From Chelydra serpentina (taxonomy: Eukaryota; Chordata; Testudines; Chelydridae), in contig JBAIAC010000010.1 in assembly GCA_037349315.1 (NCBI GenBank), positions 32,094,001-32,158,000 on the forward strand: a stretch of 64,000 bases of DNA, in the 5' to 3' direction. The number at the start of each line of letters is the position of its first letter. Position 1 is the stretch's first letter. The translations under genes and the position numbers were made by a program. The notes under the pieces were generated by a model. It had not been told where the DNA came from and ran no database searches. It saw only the letters and a program-made list of their open reading frames with translations. This document shows positions 35,201 through 47,735 of this stretch, piece after piece.

Positions 35201-36323
35201 CTTATATTATATTACCAGTACCCCACCACTGTCCATGGACACCTGCAAGGGGGGAGTCTCACGCAACAGGGAGGAAGATTTTGTGGAGGTGAAGGAGGAG
35301 AATGCACAGCAGGCAAGCGGAGAATCCGTCCTCCCCGGCAGCCAGGACCTTTTCATCACCCTGGAGCCAATACCCTCCCAAGGCGGGTTCCCAGATCCTG
35401 AAGCCGGAGAAGGCACCTCTGCTGAGTGAACATTTGTAACTACACTACAGGGTTTAAAAGCAATTGTATTTAATGTTTGATTTGCCATGAAGAATCAGGA
35501 TGCATTCGCGGCCAGTACAGCTACTGGAAAAGTCTGTTAACGTGTCTGGGGATGGAGCGGGAATCCTCCAGGGACATTTCCATGAAGCTCCCCTGGAGGT
35601 ACTCTGGAAGCCTTTGCAGAAGGTTTCTGGAGAGGGCTGCCTTATTTCATCCTCCACTGTAGGACACTTTACCATGCCAAGCCAGTAGCAAGTAGTCTGG
35701 AATCATTGCAGGACAAAGCATGGCAGCGAATGATCCTGGGTTCTGGTCGCATTCAAGCAACATTCGGTCTTTATCTTTCTGTGTTAGCCTCAGGAGAGTG
35801 ATATCATTCATGGTCACCTGGTTGAAATAGTGGAATTTTTGTAAGGGAACAGTAAAAGGACCACATTCATGCTGGGCTGTTTGCATTTGGCTAAAAGGGA
35901 TCATCCCTGAGAATAGCCACGCGGTTGGGGGAGAGGTGAAGGGATCATCCCAGAGAATAGCCGTGGGGTGGGGGGAGTGGTGTGCTGCACATCCACCCGA
36001 AAACTGCAGCCCCTCCTTTTAAATGGCAAACCCAACCAGCATTGCTTGCTGTGGGAAAGGAGGGCGCTGCAGTTTGAAACCATTCCCACCACATATTATG
36101 AAGGCAGAGGAAGCCAACCCCGCGTGCCCTTTGGCTTACCATGGCTTCCTGGAATCCAAATTCTGTTGCCCAGCCGTGTGTGATGTGTCACCATACTGGC
36201 AGGCTCTCAATATAAAAGGCAAAATGCGACCTTGTACCTAAAGCACATGTGCTGTCTGCTGTGAATTGCTTGATTCACTGTGAAAGAGTCTCCCTTTTGT
36301 TCTCAGAAATATATCTTCTATAA

Positions 36324-36633
36324 CAGGGGTCGGCAACCTTCAGAAGCGGTGTGCCAAGTCTTCATTTATTCACTCTAATTTAAGGTTTCGCGTGCCAGTA
36401 ATACATTTTAACATTTTTAGAAGGTCTCTTTCTATAAGTCTATAATATACAACTAAACTATTGTTGTATATAAAGTAAATAAGGTTTTTAAAATGTTTAA
36501 GAAGCTTCATTTAAAATTAAATTAAAATGCAGAGCCCCCCAGACCGGTGGCCAGGACCCGGCCAGTGTGAGTGCCACTGAAAATCAGCTCGCATGCCGCC
36601 TTTGGCACACATGCCATAGGTTGCCTACCCCTG
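36324..36633. mobile_element. Non-autonomous hAT element, 310 bp, nested
   Basis: It starts CAGGGGTCGGCAACCTTCAG and ends, reverse-complemented, CAGGGGTAGGCAACC. A perfect 8-bp duplication TTCTATAA lies at 36316-36323 and 36634-36641. It inserted about 40 bp inside the right end of the Harbinger-like element. Confidence 0.93.
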
Positions 36634-36676
36634 TTCTATAAAATTGACCTAATTTTGTAGTGTAGACATACCCTAA

Positions 36677-38169
36677 GATGTCCATTCTGCCTTCATTTAA
36701 ATAAGTGTTTGGTATATCTATGCTTCACCTAATTCAGCAAGGATCCTTCGCCTTCTCAAGTCAATCACAAAGTTAAGATCGGACTTGTCCAAGATGCAGT
36801 CTTAAGCCTTTTCCTCAACCTTTTGTAGGCTATCATTCCTCCATTTCCCCTGATCCATTGATCACTCTCTCTGCACAACTTCACATAATCCACTGGCTGG
36901 CAGACAGCACAGTTCAGTTTTACACTCCTCAATTTAATTTAGGTTAAATAAATACCAAAATAAACATTTTAAAAGGTACTTTATTGTTTTTGGGTTAGGG
37001 GAGTTGCCTTTAAGACACCATTGGGACTGTTTGCAGGCTTGCACCCTAAAATAGTATGGAATATCTGAATTGCCTATCAGAGAATTAACCCCATGCCATC
37101 GAAGGATGAGAACATCATTACATAGGTAACTTACCTAGTCCATGTGTTCACTGATCTGGATCCTTCACGCAAAAATATGTTGTGCTATAAGCCACTAGAT
37201 CATAAGCCACATGGCTCTTTAGAAAATGTTCTCACCTTTTGAAGCGAGCTCCTTTTTTCCAAAGCTTTTAATCAAACACTGTAAATTAAAGACAACAGTG
37301 TACAGATGATCACACAGATTTGTTAAGAAGACACTTAAATTGTTGAAACTCTAACATGAATGAATAGAGTCAATTCCCATTGTACCTATTGAGATAGAAC
37401 AGGAGTAATTTAACACGACAGATTAAAAAAAAATCTACTGGCATGGCTGCAGAGAGTCTGCAGTACTCAGCCTGTGGCCACTAGATGTAGCTGAAGCTCT
37501 GTCTTATTTAGGCATATAGTTAGAGAAAGATATTTCTATTTGATTTATAAGGCACATCTTAATTAACTGAAAGGCAGTCAACAAAAAGGAACAGTGCTTC
37601 ATGTTAATGGACTGTTGTTCTTTTTCACTTTAACTTCATCATACTATGCTAAAAATTCCATAATGTAATGTAATCACAGGAATAAGATTAATATGGAAAG
37701 GTCATCCACTCTGTCCGCTTCCCAGCCAGTACAGGATAGTTCCTTACTTTGTTCATTCTAGCCGTAAATGTTTCAAGCAATGGGGCTTTTCACCACTTCT
37801 GTTGAGAGACTGTTCACAGTCCATAGAAGTCTTGAAAGTCACCCCCCCCCCCACCCCCCAATGCTATCACTAGGGCCTCTTTTTGCAAATATTAGCTCTA
37901 CAGCTGCCAAGCTGTTGAAATGTCACCTAATTCCAAAGCTGAACTATTGCTTATTATTGCAGTTCAAGAGACTAAAGGAGAATTCTGTAGTCTTTCCTGC
38001 AGGTCATTTTTGCAGGTGCTCAGCTGCAGCCCTCAAATGATCACTATAAAGTGGCCAAGAAGGTGGAACAACACTGATCTCTTTGATTGTGGATGGGGGA
38101 GACAAACCAAGAAAAGATTTGGAGTAAGCTGTAAAGCAGAATCAATATATTTACTCTCAGTTTAATTGG
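36677..38169. other. Intergenic DNA, no gene seen
   Basis: No gene recognised. The stretch near 37690-37830 (GGGGCTTTTCACCACTTC, GAGACTGTTCACAGTCC) may be an old LINE 3' UTR. A run of C lies at about 37841-37851. Confidence 0.4.
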
Positions 38170-38438
38170 TTTCATCTTCAGCTAGCTCTCAGAAGGCTGG
38201 AGTATCTGCAGACAAGGATCCTGATTAATAGTGGTTTGACTGGAGATAAGGTCCATGACTTTGCAAGCATCAGCAAAACCTGGTTCGATGACGTCACTGG
38301 GCTAGTTCTGGCCCAGGTGTGTATGACCTGTGTTTGAAACAGCATAAAACTATGAAAGATTGATGGGTTGGTGATGTAGCTGTGCTGTTCACTTCCAGTC
38401 TGAATTGCAGGCAGTCCCCCATACCAAAATTGAATCAA

Positions 38439-38603
38439 ATCCACTGGACCTGATTCTCATTTACTCTAAGGTACCCTTATACTACTGTCAGTGTCAAGGT
38501 TTCTTAAAGTGTGTGCAAATTATATCTGTGCCCATTTTAAGGGACCTTTACACTGTCAGCATGGTGTAAAGGGGCCTTGGTATAAATAAGAATCAGGTCC
38601 TGT
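38439..38603. mobile_element. Palindromic MITE
   Basis: Left GGACCTGATTCTCATTTA is mirrored on the right by TAAATAAGAATCAGGTCC, with similarity continuing inward. It is 165 bp and non-coding. Confidence 0.7.
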
Positions 38604-39486
38604 GCATGTATTTTGAGAATGCTGGAATGATGTACTGTGAAATCCCTGCATGACCTGTTGAAGATTTACATTGAGGCCACGGTGATATGAGGTTAGAGCA
38701 CACCATTGTAGTGAGGGACCTACTTTGATGGTCCAGTCTTGGAGGTTAATGGTATGAGGGTTTCTGGTAGAACCTGGGTGTTTCTGAGTAGTTCTAAGAT
38801 CCAATATTGCTTTTCTGGCAGGCCACTCTATCAATAATTTGGTGGAACTCTATAATCTTTTTCCTCAGCTAATGATGAAGTAACTTCTGGGTATCTTCTT
38901 TCCCAACTTTGTCTTCACACATCACCATGGCTTACAGATAACTAGTGACAACTGAAGTGGGATGGAAGTTGGTTAGACTGTCAGTAGTGGAAATGTTGTG
39001 CTAAATCTGCCTGATTGTATCATAAAGATTTATTGAAATGTTTTGCTGTGGTTGCATGAGAGACAAAGAAGAATTTCTTTGCCGCCATCTTTCTCCGCAG
39101 AGTCTTGAATGGCAGAACTGTTCCAAGTAGTGGACAGCCTGCTTAATCTAAGCTATTTTAGATCAGTGGTTTATATATGTCTCTCTCATTGTGAGGAAGT
39201 TACACATTACTTTTTAGAGAAAACTGAGTGGATTCAAATTGAACAGTCAGCTTTCATGGATGCAGAGTGATATCTGCAGGGTACAAATGCCTCGTCTTCT
39301 CTACTTGCGATTAGACCACTGACACTCAGTGACGAACTACAGGTGTTGGGAAATTTTCATGTCCCAATCTGTGCTTTGGACACATCTTCTTCTGCACAAG
39401 TGAGGAGGAGATTGTCAACACTTTCCTTAGGAAGGGCAAGTCACAGTCTTATACAAAGGCAGATGTTGAGTTCAGCTGCCACTCAA

Positions 39487-39524
39487 AAATAAACAAATAA
39501 ATAAATAAATTAAATAAATATGAC
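39487..39524. repeat. AAAT microsatellite
   Basis: A short interrupted run of AAAT units. Confidence 0.85.
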
Positions 39525-40752
39525 ATTTCCTGATCTGGATAATCATGCCAGCTACTTCCTGGTATCTTCTTCCTGTTTTCGTCAAGATTATTGAGAAGGT
39601 TGTGACAAGACAATTCTTTGAACATCTAGATGCCTCCAGCCTCCTTGACTGGGAGTGTCTATATTCCGGGAGCAGACCTGGTTATGGCATAATATGACAA
39701 GGTAAAGCCACTGCAGCCTGAAAAGAATTAACAGGTCGCAGTTGGTCACATGTCTGCTTGGGACAGAGTATAAACGGAAGGGGAACCTGGCTCAAGGGAA
39801 ATGGGTGTGCCTTCTCTCCTGGCTGGCTAAAACAGGGAAAATCTCTAGGGTACTATTGAGCATTTTTTTTCCCAGTTCATTTTCTTTTGGTGATTGTTTG
39901 GTAGAAATAATAAGCAAGCCCAGAGGAAAGGGCCTCAGAAGGACTGAGTCTTGGGGGTTCATTTCCTTTTCTTGACTGGTGAAACTACTCACCATCTTAC
40001 ACACACTGACTACTCTGGTTGTTTGATAGATGATCTCCTACTGGCACTGGATAAAGATCAAGGTCCTGATTTGTCCTCCACATCTTCACTGTGTGGGAGG
40101 CAATGCAGCCACTTCTGCCAGCTTTCCACCCTCAGAGAGTTGTCCTAGGCAAGAGGAATTCTCCACAAGCCATCTCCGGTCATTTTAAGACTGCTTTGTG
40201 CTGCTTATGTGGCACGAAGTGGCCTTAGTGAACTGGAGAACCAGGTTTCAGGTATCCGTGCTCAGGTGATGTCGGCTTTTCTGTGAACTTTAGCAGGAGT
40301 AGATGGGGATGCCTTTCAATTAGGTCTGTCAAGCGATTAAAAAAATTAATCGCGATTAATCGCGTTGTTAAACAACAATAGAATACCATTTATTTCAAAT
40401 ATTTTTGGATGTTTACTACATTTTCAAATATATTAATTTCAATTGCAACACAGAATACAAAGTATACAGTGCTCACTTTATATTTATTTTGGATTACAAA
40501 TATTTGCACTGTAAAAAACAAAAAAAAATTATTTTTCAATTCACCTCATGCATGTACTATAGTGCAATCTCTTTATCATGAAAGTTGAACTTACAAATGT
40601 AGAATTATGTAAAAAAAAACTGCATTAAAAAATAAAACAATGTAAAACTTTAGAGCCTACACGTCCACTCAGTCCTACTTCTTGGTCAGCCAATCACTCA
40701 GACAAACAAGGTTGGTTACAATTTGCAGGAGATAATGCTTCCTGCTTCTTGT

Positions 40753-41331
40753 TTACAATGCACCTGGAAGTGAGAACAGGCATTCGCATGACACTGTTAT
40801 AGCTGGTGTTGCAAGATGTTTACGTGCCAGATGCGTTAAAGATTCGTATGTTCCTTCATGCGTCAACCACCATTCCAGAGGACATGCATCCATGCTGATG
40901 ATGGGTTCTGCTCGATAACAATCCAAAGCAATGCGGACTGACGCATGTTCATTTTCATCATCTGAGTTAGATGCCACCAGCAGAAGGTTGATTTTCTTTT
41001 TTGGTGGTTTGGGTTCTGTAGTTTCTGCATCAGACTGTTGCTCTTTTAAGACTTCTAAAAGCATGCTCCACACCTTGTCCCTCTCAGATTTTGAATGGCA
41101 CCTCTGAATCTTAAACCTCGGGTTGAGTTCTGTAGCAATTTTTTGACATCTTACATCGGTGCTTTCTTTGCATTTTGTCAAATCTGCTGTGAAAGTGTTC
41201 TTAAAACAAACATGTGCTGGGTCATCATCCGAGACTTCTATAACATGAAATATATGCAGAATGTGGGTAAAACAGAGCAAGAGACATACAATTCTCCCCA
41301 CAAAGTGCTCAGTCACAAATTTAATTGACAC
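40753..41331 (-). pseudogene. hAT (ZBED1/Ac-type) transposase C-terminal fragment
   Basis: The minus-strand frame encodes the C-terminal part of a hAT transposase. It has an ELNPRFKIQRC stretch matching the conserved xPRFK block near residue 70. The dimerisation domain has PLEWWLTHEGTYESLTHLAR and HLATPAITVSCECLFS at the end. The N-terminal BED finger and most of the RNase-H core are missing. The conserved S-x-x-E-R before FS is changed to CECLFS, so the protein is presumably inactive. Confidence 0.8.
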
Positions 41332-41369
41332 ATTATTTTTTTAACGATCATCATCAACGTGGAAGAATG

Positions 41370-41530
41370 TCTTGTGGAATGGTGGCCGAAACATGAAGGG
41401 TCATATGAATGTTTAGCATATCTGGCATGTAAATACCCTGCTACGCCGGCTACAAAAGTGCCATGCGAACGCCTGTTCTCACTTTCAGGTGACATTGTAA
41501 ATAAGAAGTAGGCAGCAGTATCTCCTGTGA
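41370..41530 (+). pseudogene. Second, inverted copy of hAT transposase C-terminus
   Basis: The plus strand encodes VEWWPKHEGSYECLAYLACK followed by YPATPATKVPCERLFSLSGD and a stop soon after. This is the same dimerisation domain as on the minus strand at 40760-40885, but diverged from it. The two copies face away from each other and form part of the fold-back arms. Confidence 0.8.
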
Positions 41531-42774
41531 ATGTAAACAAACTTGTTTGTCTTAGCTATTGGCAGAATAAGAAGTAGGACTGAGTGGACTTGTAGGCTAT
41601 ACATTTTACACTGTTTTGTTTTTGAGTGTAGTTATGTAACCAAAAAAAATCTGCATTTGTAAGTTACACTTTCACGATAAAGAGATTGCACTTCAGCACT
41701 TGTATGAGGTGAATTGAAAAATACTATTTCTTTTGTTTATCATTTTTACAGTACATATTTATGTAATCAAAAACAATAATATAAAGTGAGCACTGTGCAC
41801 TTTGTATTCTGTGTTGTAATTGAAATGAATATTGAAAATGTAGAAAAACATCAAAAATATGTAATAAATTTCAATTGGTATTCTATTGTTATAAGTGCAA
41901 TTAATCACAATTAATTTTTAAAATTGTGATTAATTTTTTTGAATTAATTGCATGAGTTAACTGCGATTAATTGAGATCCCTACTTTCAATGGCTTCATTC
42001 CTCTCTCTTGGAGCAGTAACAAGCAATGTTTTGGGCAATTGCACTTTGTGCCCCCTGGATATTCTCAGGTGTGGTTCTTCAGGGCTCCATCATGTCCTTC
42101 CTCTTGTTCAGTGTGTATCTGGGGCTGTTAAAAGCGTTAGTCAGAAGATACGGTTATATAACTGTCTCATCCAATCCAGCCAGTGCTGTCAAATGCTTTA
42201 GCAGGTGTTCAAAAAAGACTGGCGCATGGAAGAGAGTTAGCTGACTGCATATCAGTCCCGTCAAGACAGAGGTGATATTGGTAGAATGGGAAAGCCACGA
42301 GAAGCTGCAGTGAGGATATGTGCCCATAATTCATTATAAGAATCTGCAATCTATGCATACTCAATGAGTCTTATAGCAGCAGTGCCCAACCTAGCTCATT
42401 TCCAGCTATATATGGCCAGTAAGTTTGTCTCAGTTCTGAGCCTTGTTACCGTGATGTGTGACTTTGTTAATTTGAGATTAGACTACTGCAATGCACTCTA
42501 TATAGTGCTACACATTGAGGGACCTCGGTCTCTACTTGTGGTACATAACAGTGTAGTCTCAAGTTATTAGGCTTCATATAGGAGTATCTAGGGGAAATTT
42601 AATGACTGTGATATAAATGATCTAATGATCCATTCTGCAAAAAACCTGAGGTTTACCAACCTATTCTTGTGGATTCATGTCTTTAAATGACCAGTTATAT
42701 GCTTTAAGAATCTAAAAGGACTCTCTTCATTGAAAATAGTGAATAGTAATTTAAAAAATCAGTGACATCATTAT

Positions 42775-43000
42775 TAATTATTATTATTACTATTAATTTG
42801 TACTGTGGTAACACCTATAGCCCCAATCAGAAATCAGGACCTCATGGTACTAGGCGCTGTACAAACACACAACAAAAGGATGGTCCGTTTCCCAAAGACT
42901 TTACTGTCTTGGTATAAGACAGGGTGGGAGGGGATAACAGGGTAGCAATAAGACAAGTATAACTGCATTTCATTAGACCAAAAGAGAAAGGAGGGAAGTT
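42775..43000 (+). repeat. Ancient SINE-like repeat
   Basis: A TTATTATTATT-rich start, then GGCGCTGTACAAACACAC and a TTTACTGTCTTGG-like tail. A related piece lies at 61020-61085 (GATGCTGTACAGTTACA). The family is widespread in amniotes, but I cannot name it securely. Confidence 0.5.
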
Positions 43001-43338
43001 TATAAGAAAAATAAAATTATTAATTAATGTATTATTACAATGACAACAATGGTGATGTGTGCAGAGCTAGGAATTGTATTTGCAAGTTGACTGTGATGGT
43101 TTCGGGACAATCACAAAATTTTGTCATGTATGTCCCACAAATGTCACATAGGAATAATTACTTTCATATGTTAATTTCCCAGTTGCAGTGTGTATATTGA
43201 ACTAAAACAACAGCTATTTTGAACATAGAGGACTACTTTTTATTGACCACTGAAGGTGGCCAAATACTTAATAACCTCATACCCTGCAAGCTGCTCATGT
43301 GACCCCCATACTGTGAAGGATAGTGGTAGGGTTTAGAG

Positions 43339-44160
43339 CAGGCCCGCACAACATGCGGCCCGGGGGCCACATGTGGCCCGCGTGGGCTCACTGTGCGGCC
43401 CGCGGGGGGGTGAGTAGGTGGGCTCACTGTGCGGCCCAAAATCTGAGACTGTGTCCATTGGTCCTTTTTGCTGCTTGTCTCTGGGCTGGGGTGTCCAAAT
43501 GCTGCAAAGAGGGTGTTCCCAAAGGAAGATGCTTGCTTCTAACTCCTGAGGCTGTCAGTATGTCTGCTCTTCTCTAGTCAGCCCACTTGACAAGTTTGAT
43601 TGTCCTTGGTCTGGTTCCCATCCCCTCTCCAAGGGTAGCAGCTGTCTGGAGGTGCCTGCCTTCCACCCTTCCTCGTTCACCTCATTCATTCAACAGGACA
43701 ATCAAATACAAAGTGGGGGGAAGATCTTATTCTACTTCTAGGAAAAAGACATTTTTCTTTTACCTTAATTATACTACCTTAGGGGCCCGGTATAACATAT
43801 TACCAAGGTTCAATACAAAGTCATATAAAAGTTATACAAAAATGCATAATGCAGAGATGTATCTACCACTGCATTGATTGACTGTTGTGTGCAGTAATAT
43901 AGTGACCCCTGGGGGGTGAAGAGGGGTGTGATGATGGGGCCGAGCGGGGAGGGGGCGGGTCCTATTTTACTGCTGTGATCTGGTCACCCTATGTGCGCCG
44001 TTTCTTTCCCCCTCTACAGGCTTCCACACCCCAGTGCTGGGGAAGGAGGGGTTGTTTCCGTGGGGCGGGCGGCGCGGGAGGGCGGGGGCGCGCGTTCGGC
44101 CCTCAGCTGTTTGCTTTGGAGTAATATGGCCCTCGCCACTTTACGAGTTGTGCAGGCCTG
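43339..44160. mobile_element. Non-autonomous hAT element, 822 bp
   Basis: The termini are CAGGCCCGCACAAC and, reverse-complemented, CAGGCCTGCACAAC. A perfect 8-bp duplication GTTTAGAG lies at 43331-43338 and 44161-44168. Both end regions are GC-rich (GCGGCCC repeats on the left, GGGGCGGGCGGCGCGGGAGG on the right), which could be mistaken for a CpG island. Confidence 0.93.
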
Positions 44161-44334
44161 GTTTAGAGCTTTGGTATTCAAGTCAGTTAGCAGAAACTAA
44201 AACAAGGTCCTGATTCAAAGCCTGCTAAAGTAAATGGAAATCCTCCAAGGCCCCAAGAGTCTTTTTGAGGAGGCTCCATTTTCTCCAAGGATGTGCATAA
44301 TTCCCATTGGCATGTATGAAGAGAGTGTGTCCAA

Positions 44335-44600
44335 TGATTAAAGCAAGAGACAGAGTCAGAACTCATTCTGTTCCCTGCTCTATAGCGGACTCGCTCTGTG
44401 ATCTGGGCCAGTCATTATATTTGTGTATTTCTATTTAACTTTTCTGTGCCTCAGTTTACCTATTTGTATAATAAGTACAATAATATATGCCTTCCATACC
44501 TCACCAAAGTGTGTTTTGGAGCTCAGTTAATAGATGTTTATAAAACACGTTTAGATCCTTGCATGGAAATTACTATATAAATGGAAATCATTATCACAGA
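44335..44600 (+). mobile_element. MIR-type SINE
   Basis: Contains a CORE-SINE-like order: AGAGTCAGAACTCATTCTG, then CTGTGATCTGGGCCAGTCAT, then CTGTGCCTCAGTTTACCTAT with a following T(A)-rich tail. Diverged, as expected for this old family. Confidence 0.7.
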
Positions 44601-46479
44601 GAGCAAAGGAGATCCCTTTATTTGTCCTTTAACCTTTAACATCAAAACTAGCTCTTCATTTGAAAAGTATGACCTATGTTTTTTAAAAAGTCCTGTTTAT
44701 AAAACACAGCTAATCCATGATCTCTATATAAACAATTGTTCAGTTCAAGCAACATGATAAAACCATCGTTAATATTATGAATAAGTTATTAACAAACTTA
44801 AGAACAAAATGTGTGCAGTCACAAGTCTTTCAAATCTATAATAAAATAAACAGAATGCTGATGATCATTTTGGAGTACTGCCTGCTTTATAAGGCACTGC
44901 ACTGAAATGAAATTGTTTGGGGGATAACAATTATTGATTCAGGTTTTTTCCTAATTCTGCAATTCCCTGCACTCTGATTAGGTTGGGGTGTCCGACTTAC
45001 TAAATGACTCTGAGGTAATGGAGAAATGCTACAAACTAAATCATAATCTTGACTTTATAATGTTATATGCAGAGGAAAACTTGTTATACTTTTTGAAATT
45101 TATAATAGAGAAATATTAAGATATATCTGAAGATATTCAGGGCTAAATACCACCCACACATCTCTCTACAACCCAACTGAAGTCAGTGAGGCTGCAAGGG
45201 TATAATTTAAGACAGAACTTGGTGCTCACAATATATATGACAACACACACACTGACTTCTTATATCTGGGGACATGAAGATTTATTATTGATCTTGGCTT
45301 CACTTCAGTCATGTTCACCTTTCAGGTCAATAAAACTTGATATTCCCCATATCAGATCTGGGTTTTTTTCTATTTATCTCTACCCCTGCTGTTTTTTATT
45401 TGTTTGTTTTTCTTCCTATGTCTTTACTCACTTGAGCTTTGAACTCTTCTCAATAGAGGCATGTTTGAGGAGATGAGTCCAAGTACATAGCAGGCAAACT
45501 CTCACGCCTACATACCCATATGCTAGGTCTGCAACATGACTTTAATTTGTGAATGGAAATATATTTTTATACCTATGTACTGAGAGGCCGCTTGGAAAAT
45601 ATTTTTCATGTGGTGCTTCTGTACGCATAGACATCTTAAAATGTGCTTCAATACAGAAAAGTTGTTGTTTGCACCACAGCTTTAGACAGCACACAATAAT
45701 ATCTTTCTGGTATTCACTGCATGCTCTCTTCTGAACAGACAGTTCATCTGCCAGTCTGTCTAGAAAATAGGGTTATCATTATACTTAATTCACTATCATT
45801 GTGTCTATTATTGTTTCTACCTCTATCTACATTTCTTTGTCTTCCAGCACAAATGTCCTTATCATTTCCAAGCACTGTACATCTGTTAGCTCAATTTTTA
45901 ACCTTCTACTGTATCAATATTTATACTCCCCCTTTGTATCATTGGCTAAATATTGTTCAGATTCTCTTGCTTAGATTTATTGTCGTCAGAATCTTGTCCC
46001 GGGAGGGACACTCCAGATAAAGACTTTTGGCTCCAATCCTGAGATTCTTTACATCCCATGCCTCCTGCACTGCTGAGGATCTAGCCTTCAGTTTCCAACT
46101 TTCTTATTTTCTATTCTCCTCGTTAATGGATGTTGCTTGTGAAATCCAGAGAAGTGCCACATACAGAGCAGCTGCAGAAATGGGCCCTTGATAGATCTTC
46201 TCTATTTCTAAGTTTTAGTAATGACCTAAACGGTAGTGCATGTAGATAACAACTTTGATGTAAGTGAATGTTATTTTCACACTTAAGGAGGTAGAAAGAG
46301 GATGTAGCAGGAAAAATAACTAGTAATGTAAGAAGGTATTATATAAAGTAAGCCCATCCTACTTTATCTTACACACCTTTGGTAGAGTTGCTTTCCTTTT
46401 TATTATCCCCAGCACTGCCCTTGGCATGTAAATTACTCCAATTTACATGCAATGTGAAACTTTGGTAATACCAGAGTAA
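44601..46479. other. Intergenic DNA, no gene seen
   Basis: AT-rich. Open frames of up to 99 codons without domains are taken as random. Confidence 0.45.
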
Positions 46480-47735
46480 AAAATATATAGGAATGACAGA
46501 GTAGGTCATGCTGGTGGGGGAGTGGCACTATATGTGAAAGAAAACATACAGTCAAATATAGTAAAAATCTTAAACAAATCTAACTGTACCATAGAATCAC
46601 TATGGATAGAAATTCCATGCAGAAATAATAAGCGTATAGCAGTAGGAATATACTACTGACCACCTGACTAGGATGGTGATGGTGACTGTGAAATGCTTTG
46701 GGAGATTAGAGAAGCTATCAAAACAGAAAACCCAATAATAATGAGGGATTTCAACTATCCCAATATTGACTGGATACATGTCCCTCAGGATGGGATGCAG
46801 AGATAACATTTCTAGACACCATTAATGACTGCTTCTTGGAGCACCTCATCCTAGAACCCACAAGAGGAGAGATACTAAGTGGAGCACAGGATCTGGTCCA
46901 AGAAGTGAATGTAGCTGAACTACTCAGTAATAGCAACCATAAGGTAATTACATTTAATATCCTGGTAGAGGGGAATGCCAAAGAAACCCACCACAGTATC
47001 ATTTAACTTCAAAAGGGGAACTACACAAAAATGCAGAAGCTAGCAAACAGAAATCCAAAGGAAGTCACAAAAGTGAAAGCTAGCAAACTGAATAGAAACT
47101 AATTTAAAACACCATAATAGAGGCTCAAATTAAATGTATATCCCAAATAAAAAAAGCCCAAAATTATCACCGTTGCTAAACAGCAGAGTAGAGAAGCAGT
47201 TAGAGGCAAAAAGGCATCCTTTAAAAACTGGAAGTCAACTCCTGCTGAGGAAAATAGAAAGGAGCATAAACTCTGACAAGTCAAATGTAAAAATATAATT
47301 AGGCAGACCAAAAAAGAATTTGAAGACCGACTACCAAAGGACACAAAAACAAACGGCAATTTTTTTAAGTACAACTGAAGGAGGAAGCCAGCCAAACAAT
47401 CAGTGAGCCACTAGATGATAAAGGTGCTAAAGGAGCACTCAAGGAAGACAAGGCCATTGCAGAGAAGCTAAATGAATTCTTTGAATCAGTCTTCACTGCA
47501 GAGGATATGAGGAAGATTCCTACACCTGAGCCATTCTTTTTCAGTGACAAATTTGAGGAATTGTCCCAGATTGAGGTGTCAATAGAGGAGGTTTTGGAAC
47601 AAATTGATAAACACAAATAAATTACGAAGAAACTCGAATATGAAATTGCACAACCACTAACTGTGGTATGTAACCTATCTCTTAAATCAGCTTCTGTACC
47701 AGATGACTGGAGGATAGCTAATTCAACATCCTATT
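46480..47735 (+). mobile_element. CR1 LINE fragment: endonuclease to early reverse transcriptase
   Basis: Plus-strand traces in CR1 order: GGGVALYVKENIQ at about 46516, then KRIAVGIYY, then IIMRDFNYPNIDW (the endonuclease DFN block) at about 46736-46774. The linker follows, then ASVPDDWRIANS at about 47692. It is broken by several stops. The RT core and 3' end are missing from this piece. Confidence 0.75.

Larger units (their letters stand above)
34526..35429 (+). pseudogene. Myb/SANT-like DNA-binding protein of Harbinger type, broken
   Basis: The frame opens at 34526 with MQSQNRKRAPAWTERETLDL, the start of a Myb/SANT-like helix-turn-helix (tryptophans in APAWTERE and IAVWGEE). After a hAT insertion at 34622-34802 it resumes in a shifted frame with LAQGIVERGYNRDTQQCRVK and KKLRQVYQKTKADSC. 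After a SINE it ends with an acidic tail containing SVLPGSQDLFITLEPIPS up to the stop at 35427-35429. In Harbinger elements this protein helps the transposase bind DNA and enter the nucleus. Here it is split by two insertions and cannot make a full protein. Confidence 0.75.
34164..36673 (+). mobile_element. Harbinger-like element with Myb/SANT gene, nested by other elements
   Basis: Outer inverted termini share TCTACACTACAA followed by TTAGGTC, in direct orientation at 34174 and as the reverse complement at the right end. TAA flanks both ends (34161-34163 and 36674-36676), the 3-bp target duplication of PIF/Harbinger elements. It encodes remains of a Myb/SANT-like protein, the second protein of Harbinger transposons, but no transposase was recognised. 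A hAT element (34622-34802), a SINE (about 35012-35200) and a second hAT element (36324-36633) inserted into it later. Confidence 0.8.
40321..41982. mobile_element. Fold-back hAT element, 1662 bp
   Basis: A perfect 8-bp duplication CTTTCAAT flanks it (40313-40320 and 41983-41990). The ends are TAGGTCTGTCAAGCGATTAA and, reverse-complemented, TAGGGATCTCAATTAATCGC. Long AT-rich inverted arms extend inward for several hundred bases. Each arm includes a copy of the transposase C-terminus, one on each strand. The single-copy middle (about 40880-41345) carries further transposase sequence on the minus strand. Confidence 0.92.
38170..42570 (+). mobile_element. L2-like LINE remnant, interrupted
   Basis: Scattered plus-strand coding traces occur in the order expected for an L2-type ORF2. 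ISKTWFDD near 38270 resembles the endonuclease. IIEKVVTRQFFEHLD at about 39585 is reverse transcriptase. A QGSIMSFLLFSVYLGLL stretch at about 42081 corresponds to the PQG block. LRLDYCNALY at about 42474 is C-terminal. The copy is full of stops and broken by a MITE (38439-38603), an AAAT microsatellite (about 39487-39524) and a hAT element (40321-41982). Confidence 0.6.

Noticed and set aside
43930..44110. CpG-island-like sequence as a gene promoter
   Set aside because: It is the right part of the hAT element 43339-44160, bounded by a perfect 8-bp duplication.
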